Source of the DNA: Oscillospiraceae bacterium
GTDB taxonomy: Bacteria > Bacillota_A > Clostridia > Oscillospirales > Oscillospiraceae
DNA length: 64,000 bases
Reading direction: 5' to 3'
Assembly (NCBI GenBank): GCA_017398105.1
Contig: JAFQHF010000025.1
Span: 59,489-123,488 of the forward strand
The position numbers were made by a program, and so were the translations under genes. The notes beneath the pieces were generated by a model. That model made no database searches. It was given only the letters and a program-made list of their open reading frames with translations, and was not told where the DNA came from. Shown in pieces: positions 59,060 to 64,000 of the stretch. Position 1 is the stretch's first letter. Every line of letters begins with the position of its first letter.

Positions 59060-59085
59060 CATGGAACCGCCGCCTGGCGGTTCCA
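59060..59085 (+). terminator. Hairpin after cassette 2
   Basis: ATGGAACCGCC pairs with GGCGGTTCCAT around GCCT. A perfect stem, but only short T stretches follow. Confidence 0.6.
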
Positions 59086-59158
59086 TGTAACTTTATCTTG
59101 ACAGCACAGAAACTCATAAGATATTATAGCAAGAAAATCCTAAGCAAAGGAAACCATA

Positions 59159-60001
59159 TTGTTTATGTATACCGCTATCGCAAGCCGCAGTAACACAAAA
59201 CTTTCCCGTATTCAATGCCTCTCCGGCAATCAGCTTAAAATGATTGCCGTAATCTGCATGCTGATCGATCATGTTACCAAGGTTTTCTTTCGCTCCATAG
59301 CATCGAAAATCATCACCCCCATACTGGATGCCGGACAAATGACTGCGGAGCAGTTAACAAATATTTATGATTTTTATGATTTTCTGTGTAGTATTGGCGC
59401 TATAGCGTTTCCTGTTTTTGCCTTTATGCTTGCTGAGGGGTTTCAACACACCAGAAATAAGAAGCACTATTTGCTGCGCCTTGCAGCATTTGCACTGCTA
59501 ACGGAATTTCCTTTTGATGCCACCTTCTTCGGTCGATACAGTGAAGGAACCCCAGGCTGGCCTTGGTATTGGTATCACCAAAATGTATTCTTTACCTATC
59601 TGCAAGCGCTATACGCTCTGTGGATGATAGAGTGGCTCAGCAAAATCAAGTTCAAGCCTCTGGCCTTTCTCCTGCGGGGTATCACTGTTGCAAGCGTTTG
59701 CTATATTGCGCATTTTGTCATTTATGGGGATTATCGCGGATTCGGCGTTTTTCTGATCGTCGTTGCTTATGCTCTTCGAAAAAATCGATTGCTCCAGGCT
59801 GCGGGGATGCTGCTGGCAACAATCATCGCCGGTGACGGTCTGTCATCTTCGTTCCTGATTTCCCTCATTCTGATTCTGCTGTATAACGGTAAACGCGGTC
59901 AAAAGGATTTGAAACTGTTTTTTTATAGTTTCTATCCAATCCATATCGCAATCATTGGCTTCCTGGATTGGCTGATTTTTGTAATATTGGGAAACCCATG
60001 A
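59159..60001 (+). CDS. TraX-family membrane protein
   Basis: The 280-aa protein has about eight helices and matches the TraX family: CLSGNQLKMIAVICMLIDHV (about residues 20-39), SIGAIAFPVFAFMLAEGFQH (about 78-97) and LTEFPFDATFFGR. TraX acetylates F-pilin in conjugative plasmids; chromosomal Firmicute homologues are of unknown role. TTG at 59159, eight bases after AAAGG, is the best-placed start; ATG 59165 is the alternative. No other conjugation gene is present. Confidence 0.88.
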   Translation: MFMYTAIASRSNTKLSRIQCLSGNQLKMIAVICMLIDHVTKVFFRSIASKIITPILDAGQMTAEQLTNIYDFYDFLCSIGAIAFPVFAFMLAEGFQHTRNKKHYLLRLAAFALLTEFPFDATFFGRYSEGTPGWPWYWYHQNVFFTYLQALYALWMIEWLSKIKFKPLAFLLRGITVASVCYIAHFVIYGDYRGFGVFLIVVAYALRKNRLLQAAGMLLATIIAGDGLSSSFLISLILILLYNGKRGQKDLKLFFYSFYPIHIAIIGFLDWLIFVILGNP

Positions 60002-60055
60002 CTTTATAAAATGCGTCACCCCTGCTTTGCAACATTTAAGCTTTTCTTAACCCCA

Positions 60056-60084
60056 TTGCACTACCAATTACATTATGTTATAAT
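60056..60084 (+). promoter_or_regulatory. Promoter of the 456-aa lipoprotein gene
   Basis: TTGCAC (60056-60061), 17 bases, TATAAT (60079-60084). A second TATAAT lies ten bases downstream. Confidence 0.7.
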
Positions 60085-60117
60085 TACTATAATATCAATC
60101 AGAAAGGTGGACTCTAT

Positions 60118-61488
60118 ATGTACCCTTGTAAAAAGAACATCCTCCTCCCCCTGATCCTTTTGTGTTTCCTCCTTTCTGCCTGTTCATCTAATATATCTAC
60201 TCCCAGCACAATCCCACCTACCGAATCCCTCCCCACCGAAACGGTTCCAGAATCCCTCCCTTTTGAATTCCCCCTTCCTCCCGAATACACAGCCCAGTAC
60301 AAATCAGATAACGAGATTTCGATTGTTCTGGACAATCAGATTATTGGCGGTATTATCCGCACCGGCTTCAGTTCGGACTGTGCAACGGAAGCAAAATCCG
60401 AAGAAAGGCGTATCTACTTAACATCCCTGTATTCGCGGCCAGTGCGAGAGGAGTATTTCACAATGCTTTGGGATAATCATGCCTATGTTTCCATGAGTTT
60501 TGAAAATGTCGAAACAGGAGAAACTTGGGCAGAATCCCACTGCCTGTTTGCCATAGGAGATATCAGCTTCGACATTTGGGTTGATGACGCACTGATTGAT
60601 ACCGAGCAGAGAGGCATCCTGGTTGACTATGTTGTAAATACGCATACTCAAAGGATATCTCAAAATAGTATTCAGCAACACCTGACCATTTCCGCAACCA
60701 AAGAAACAGAACCCGGCTTCTATATCCATATTCCTTCCGAGGAATTGGGTGGTAACTATTCCGAAGATCTCGTTTACTTTGGCTTCTCCAACGTGCAAAT
60801 TGATCTCAACGGCACACTGCATCCGTTGGAAACCGCCATCCGTGATGGCTTGATTTCCATGGAAGAAATCTTTGCCCATGCGCGCATAGATGCCAGAAAC
60901 GGCTTCTGTCAAGAAACCTCTGAAACCAATCACGGGCTGACCCATTTTACATACCAATACCCTGATACAGAATTTAAACTCCGTTTGACCTATGATATCT
61001 ACGAAACCCCGGACGGACAAAGCCATCTGATCAATGAGTTTCTTCTTCTCGATACCAACGCCAGTTCTACCGACAACTACCATAACGAAGAAACCGGAAT
61101 GCTTCTGGACTTCGAGAACTGGGGCCTTGATTTTGAAATTATCTCCACCTCTCCAAACGGTATCACCCTGCGCTGCACCCAATCCGGCGGTCAGCAGTTG
61201 GGTATGTTGTATCCGGAATCCTATACGCTATCCCGCGTTATTCAACAAAATGAACAGGATACCTTATCCTATCTTACCAGAGTCCGTCTGGAATCCACAG
61301 CACCGATCTCATCAAACGATTCCTCCCAAATAACCATTGACTGGCCGGAAGAAATCAGCGAACTGGCCCCCGGCCGCTACTCCATGTGCTTATACATCAA
61401 AGATGTATACGATATATCCGCGGTTCATCCTCTGATGGAAAATTTTCACGACATCCAAGGTTACTGGATCACGTTTGATATTCCCTAA
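60118..61488 (+). CDS. Lipoprotein 1 of a paralogous pair (456 aa)
   Basis: The signal ends in a lipobox (LCFLLSACSS, cysteine about residue 22). Residues about 195-456 align with the whole mature part of the lipoprotein at 62583: HPLETAIRDGLISMEEIFAH, ARIDARNGFCQE, YDIYETPDGQSHLINEF, ENWGLDFEI and DVYDISAVHPLMENFHDIQG. The first 170 residues form an extra domain absent from the paralogue (SLYSRPVREEYFTMLWDNHA). It is probably an extracellular binding or adhesin-like protein. A short hairpin follows. Confidence 0.8.
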   Translation: MYPCKKNILLPLILLCFLLSACSSNISTPSTIPPTESLPTETVPESLPFEFPLPPEYTAQYKSDNEISIVLDNQIIGGIIRTGFSSDCATEAKSEERRIYLTSLYSRPVREEYFTMLWDNHAYVSMSFENVETGETWAESHCLFAIGDISFDIWVDDALIDTEQRGILVDYVVNTHTQRISQNSIQQHLTISATKETEPGFYIHIPSEELGGNYSEDLVYFGFSNVQIDLNGTLHPLETAIRDGLISMEEIFAHARIDARNGFCQETSETNHGLTHFTYQYPDTEFKLRLTYDIYETPDGQSHLINEFLLLDTNASSTDNYHNEETGMLLDFENWGLDFEIISTSPNGITLRCTQSGGQQLGMLYPESYTLSRVIQQNEQDTLSYLTRVRLESTAPISSNDSSQITIDWPEEISELAPGRYSMCLYIKDVYDISAVHPLMENFHDIQGYWITFDIP

Positions 61489-61500
61489 GAATCCTACTTT

Positions 61501-61520
61501 GGGAGGGGCACTGCCCCTCT
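61501..61520 (+). terminator. Hairpin after lipoprotein 1
   Basis: GAGGGGCA pairs with TGCCCCTC. No strong T run follows, so termination is uncertain. The same GGGGCACTGCCCC core follows lipoprotein 2. Confidence 0.45.
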
Positions 61521-61568
61521 CGAATGTCTTTACGGTTTCCTTAATCACATTGCATCATCAAATTTCTA

Positions 61569-61671
61569 TCTCCTGCACCAGCTGAGTACATATTCTCCCA
61601 CTGCAGAGATCCCAGAATCACCAGGGACATTACCCCCGGCGAAAGCTGCTCTGGTTGCTGTCTGCTGCCAT
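61569..61671 (-). pseudogene. Decayed 5' fragment of padR
   Basis: The minus strand reads ATGGCAGCAGACAGCAACCA and matches the start of the padR gene at 57184 (MATDNSQSSFRRG against MAADSNQSSFRRG), but a one-base deletion creates TAA after codon 13 and further small deletions follow. Similarity stops near 61569, about 35 codons into padR. It is a leftover from duplication of the padR-leader block. Confidence 0.8.
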
Positions 61672-61752
61672 GTTCTTCAACCCCTTTCTTCATAATTATT
61701 ATATAAGACAGTTTATTTTGTATCGCATTACTTTTGTTATAAATATATTTCT

Positions 61753-61864
61753 TGACAATTGGTATTATTTGTGCAATTATTATAGTAACTTAGTCGAAAG
61801 AGGTGAGTCCGATGGGTTGAGAATATGTTTCTACCCATCCAAAACATGATAAAGGAGAATACAT
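61753..61864 (+). promoter_or_regulatory. Cassette leader, copy 3
   Basis: TTGACA (61753-61758) and the following 100 bases are nearly identical to copy 1. The hairpin outer stem here is ATGGGT (61812-61817) with ACCCAT (61833-61838), one pair longer than in copy 1. AAAGGAGAATACAT precedes the ATG. Confidence 0.72.
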
Positions 61865-62533
61865 ATGAAGAAATTGTTATCTGCCATCCTGGCTATGATA
61901 ATGCTGCTGACCATGCTTCCCATCGGTACATCTGCCGCTGAAACCGGTAATTCTGAACGGGATGAACTGATTGCTTTGGCTTGTGAGGTTTTTCCGGAGT
62001 ATGCCGAAAAAATTCACGGAGACGGATTATCGACCAGCGGAAATACTTCCAGAACTATTTCCGCCCCTGAATTGATTAAGGAAGAGACCCGCTGTATTTC
62101 TGATTCAAATAAAATTACCTATTCTGAATTTTCCGATGGTTCTGTTTATATCACGAATTCTAACCTCAACCTGTGGTATATGACCGATAACAGTGTTTCT
62201 GACAACAGTACAACTACTGTTTATACCGGACATATTGCTATTACATGTAATTTCAACGGCGATGCTTATATCTGTATTAAAAATCTGAAATTCGCACTTG
62301 TTAACGGTGGAAATGATTACATTATAAGCGGCGGCTACATCGATGCACGTTATGAGCTTACATACTTTAGTGGGCCCCATACCATCCGCAGCACTGAAAT
62401 AAATTCCAGTCAACCCGCAAAAATTTATTACGATCTGCACATTAACGATCCCGCCGATGGTGATAGTGATCCATTTAATGTATATTTCAGCGTAGGTAAT
62501 AATACATACTCTACCAGCTATATTGCTACTTAG
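61865..62533 (+). CDS. Secreted protein of cassette 3 (222 aa)
   Basis: The signal peptide (MKKLLSAILAMIMLLTMLPI, then GTSAAE) matches that of the 133-aa protein at 58642 in 20 of about 25 positions, but the mature parts are unrelated. The mature part has NKITYSEFSDGSVYITNSNL (about residues 81-100), which recalls the FEDGSYMTVEL segment of the secreted protein at 55977, and a beta-rich end (YDLHINDPADGDSDPFNVYF). Function unknown. It is followed by lipoprotein 2. Confidence 0.75.
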   Translation: MKKLLSAILAMIMLLTMLPIGTSAAETGNSERDELIALACEVFPEYAEKIHGDGLSTSGNTSRTISAPELIKEETRCISDSNKITYSEFSDGSVYITNSNLNLWYMTDNSVSDNSTTTVYTGHIAITCNFNGDAYICIKNLKFALVNGGNDYIISGGYIDARYELTYFSGPHTIRSTEINSSQPAKIYYDLHINDPADGDSDPFNVYFSVGNNTYSTSYIAT

Positions 62534-62582
62534 TTTAAAACGAATCATTCCACACTTTCAAAAGGATCGGTAATTTATTAAA

Positions 62583-63506
62583 ATGAATAACTACAAGCGC
62601 ATTCAAATCAGTCTGTTATTTTCTCTTACATTCTGCTCCATGTTACTATGCAGCTGTTCCGTCCAAACAAACGATACTCCCCAAGATAGTACGAACCGAA
62701 AGCTTACAATCTCTGCCGTTGCGGACAGTTCTGCTGGCTTCACGACAATTGCTCCTGAAAGCCTTGGCGGAAATTTTGAGGAGGATATCGTCTACTTAAA
62801 TTTAACAGACGTAACGGTTACCGTTGCCGAGACTGCTTATCCTCTGGAAGAAGCTATCCGTGATGGTCACATTACAGTTGAAGAGATCTTTGCTTATGCC
62901 CGAATCGATGCAAGAAATGGTATTTGCAAGGAATCTCACACAACCCGCAATGGTTTAACCGTTTTTACATACGCCTATCCGGAATTTGATCTAAGCCTGA
63001 CCTACGATGTTTATGAAACACCGGACGGAAAGCAGCATCTCATTAACGACATGGGAATATATAACAGCTACGGCGCCAATGTTGTTACCATCTATGAAGA
63101 TGAGGAAACCGGAGAGAGAATCGATCGGGAAAACTGGGGGCTAACTTTTACCGTTACCGATGCGAACGCAGATTGTGTTACATTGGAATGCACTCAAACC
63201 GGCGGACAGCACATCGGCGACCTGAGAATTTACTCATTCGTAGTTTATCGGGACGGAGAAAAGTACAGCATCCCAGACCAAAATGGGGAATATCGGGGCG
63301 CAAATGTCCTCCCCGAAATCCTGATCCCAAATGAAACCACTTCCACGGTCACACTAAATTGGCAGAAGGAATTGGGTTCTTTATCCCCAGGCAGCTATCG
63401 GATATTTATAAATATCCATGATATCTATGACATAACTCAAGTTCATCCCCTTATGAAAGACTTTCAGGATGTCCAACAATACAGAGTAGAGTTTACCATT
63501 TCCTGA
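62583..63506 (+). CDS. Lipoprotein 2 of the paralogous pair (307 aa)
   Basis: The signal ends in a lipobox (MLLCSCSVQ, cysteine about residue 25). The mature protein aligns with the C-terminal 260 residues of the protein at 60118: EEAIRDGHITVEEIFAYARI, DARNGICKESHTTRNGLTVF, YDVYETPDGKQHLINDMGIY and DIYDITQVHPLMKDFQDVQQ. It lacks the first domain of its paralogue. The gap of 49 bases after the 222-aa gene suggests one transcript. It is probably exposed on the cell surface; ligand unknown. Confidence 0.8.
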   Translation: MNNYKRIQISLLFSLTFCSMLLCSCSVQTNDTPQDSTNRKLTISAVADSSAGFTTIAPESLGGNFEEDIVYLNLTDVTVTVAETAYPLEEAIRDGHITVEEIFAYARIDARNGICKESHTTRNGLTVFTYAYPEFDLSLTYDVYETPDGKQHLINDMGIYNSYGANVVTIYEDEETGERIDRENWGLTFTVTDANADCVTLECTQTGGQHIGDLRIYSFVVYRDGEKYSIPDQNGEYRGANVLPEILIPNETTSTVTLNWQKELGSLSPGSYRIFINIHDIYDITQVHPLMKDFQDVQQYRVEFTIS

Positions 63507-63517
63507 TAAATCCCACT

Positions 63518-63551
63518 CAGGGTAGGGGCACTGCCCCTACCCTGCATTTTT
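63518..63551 (+). terminator. Terminator at the right end of the island
   Basis: CAGGGTAGGGGCA pairs with TGCCCCTACCCTG and is followed by CATTTTTC. It ends the island transcript 25 bases before the rplJ promoter. Confidence 0.85.
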
Positions 63552-63575
63552 CTAAATATTTTTCAAAAATAATAC

Positions 63576-63604
63576 TTGACAAACTGCGCATCTCATGATA
63601 GTAT
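63576..63604 (+). promoter_or_regulatory. Promoter of rplJ
   Basis: TTGACA (63576-63581), 17 bases, TAGTAT (63599-63604). Strong, as expected for ribosomal protein genes. Confidence 0.85.
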
Positions 63605-63611
63605 ATGGGAG

Positions 63612-63738
63612 TTGCCAAAGACAGCAGGTGTCACTAAGACATAAATCCTGCCGAGGTGCGCCTATCTGATTTACGATTGTTTGCGTGTCTTTCTGTCTTC
63701 TGGCAGGAAGACACTTTTTTATTTTCGGAGGTGAAAAT
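63612..63738 (+). promoter_or_regulatory. L10 ribosomal protein leader with terminator hairpin
   Basis: The leader carries GCAGG (63624) and CCTGCCGAGG (63647), typical of the RNA that L10(L12)4 binds. A hairpin GTGTCTT...AAGACAC with TTTTTT (63685-63720) sits just before the rplJ ribosome binding site and would act as an attenuator. AAAGACA at 63617-63623 can pair with TGTCTTT and prevent it. Confidence 0.82.
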
Positions 63739-63739
63739 T

Positions 63740-64000
63740 ATGCCCAACGCAAAGGTTCTTGAGAGCAAGAAGGCAGTTGTCGAAGCCCTGTCCGGCAAGA
63801 TCAAGGAATCTACTTCCATCGTCTTCGTCGATTACAAGGGTATCACTGTTGCTCAGGATACCGAGCTGCGTAAGCAGTTCCGCGAGGCCGGCGTCGAGTA
63901 CTCCGTTGTTAAGAACACCCTGACCAATTTCGCTACTAAGAATTGTGGCTACGATTTCTCTGAGGTTCTGAACGGCACTACCGCTATGGCTTCCACCACC
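63740..64000 (+). CDS. rplJ: 50S ribosomal protein L10, 5' part (cut by window edge)
   Basis: ATG 63740 follows TCGGAGGTGA. The visible 87 residues (PNAKVLESKKAVVEALSGKI, SIVFVDYKGITVAQDTELRK, YSVVKNTLTNFA) are clear L10. L10 anchors the L7/L12 stalk. Codon use returns to the GC-richer style of the rpmG-rplA block. Confidence 0.97.
   Translation, partial: MPNAKVLESKKAVVEALSGKIKESTSIVFVDYKGITVAQDTELRKQFREAGVEYSVVKNTLTNFATKNCGYDFSEVLNGTTAMASTT

Noticed and set aside
59159..60001. Conjugative element suggested by TraX
   Set aside because: TraX-family proteins are common in Firmicute chromosomes and no other transfer gene lies in the island.

Overview
The window reads as chromosomal DNA of a Gram-positive, low-to-moderate-GC Firmicute of the class Clostridia, most likely an Oscillospirales-type gut bacterium. 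The evidence is gene content: WhiA, a zinc-finger ClpE-like ATPase, DUF1292, DUF1385, DUF4317, LytR-CpsA-Psr proteins, an EcfA1-EcfA2-EcfT-TruA cluster, PgsA, RimO, a type I pullulanase, and consensus TTGACA/TATAAT promoters with AGGAGG ribosome binding sites. I cannot name a genus from the sequence alone. No rRNA, tRNA, CRISPR array, insertion sequence or intact prophage was found.

Layout. 1-4.7 kb: a truncated membrane protein, a 58-aa membrane protein, a YfcE-like phosphodiesterase, an AraC regulator divergent from three consecutive microprotein genes (21, 25 and 24 aa), a cluster of three small unknown proteins, and a CHAP-domain secreted protein. 4.7-14.8 kb: trpS, gltX, an HD hydrolase, a type I pullulanase fused in frame to a Nudix domain behind a palindromic operator, an AEC transporter, a cytidylate kinase-like protein, DUF4317 and VanZ. 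14.8-20.3 kb: a tight minus-strand operon DUF1385-prmC-recA-recX-rimO-pgsA. 20.3-29.2 kb: murB-whiA-dnaE-lipoprotein-response regulator-histidine kinase. 29.3-36.4 kb: two LCP proteins, a polyferredoxin, a lipoprotein, a thioredoxin-fold protein next to a PyrF-like protein lacking the catalytic motif, and an ECF sigma/anti-sigma pair. 36.4-46.1 kb: clpE-like, truA, ecfT, ecfA2, ecfA1, an rRNA methyltransferase-like gene and a class A PBP.

46-52.7 kb is rich in dispersed palindromic repeats and holds a DUF1292 gene, a candidate structured RNA (6S-like) with its own terminator, an orphan phage-type SF3 helicase, a PrsA-like foldase, a TSUP transporter split into two half-proteins, and ruvX. From 52.8 kb the core ribosomal/transcription cluster rpmG-secE-nusG-rplK-rplA runs on the plus strand. 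It ends in a strong terminator, and rplJ restarts only at 63740 behind its own promoter and L10 leader.

The roughly 8.4 kb between rplA and rplJ is an AT-richer accessory island. It holds a PadR-type regulator, a small membrane protein, at least four secreted proteins, a TraX-family membrane protein and two paralogous lipoproteins. Three of the secreted-protein genes share a nearly identical 5' leader with a small hairpin. Two of them share almost the same signal peptide but have unrelated mature parts. One leader copy still carries a decayed 5' fragment of padR, showing that the cassette was duplicated within the island. This cassette array is the best candidate here for an undescribed system; its function cannot be read from the sequence.
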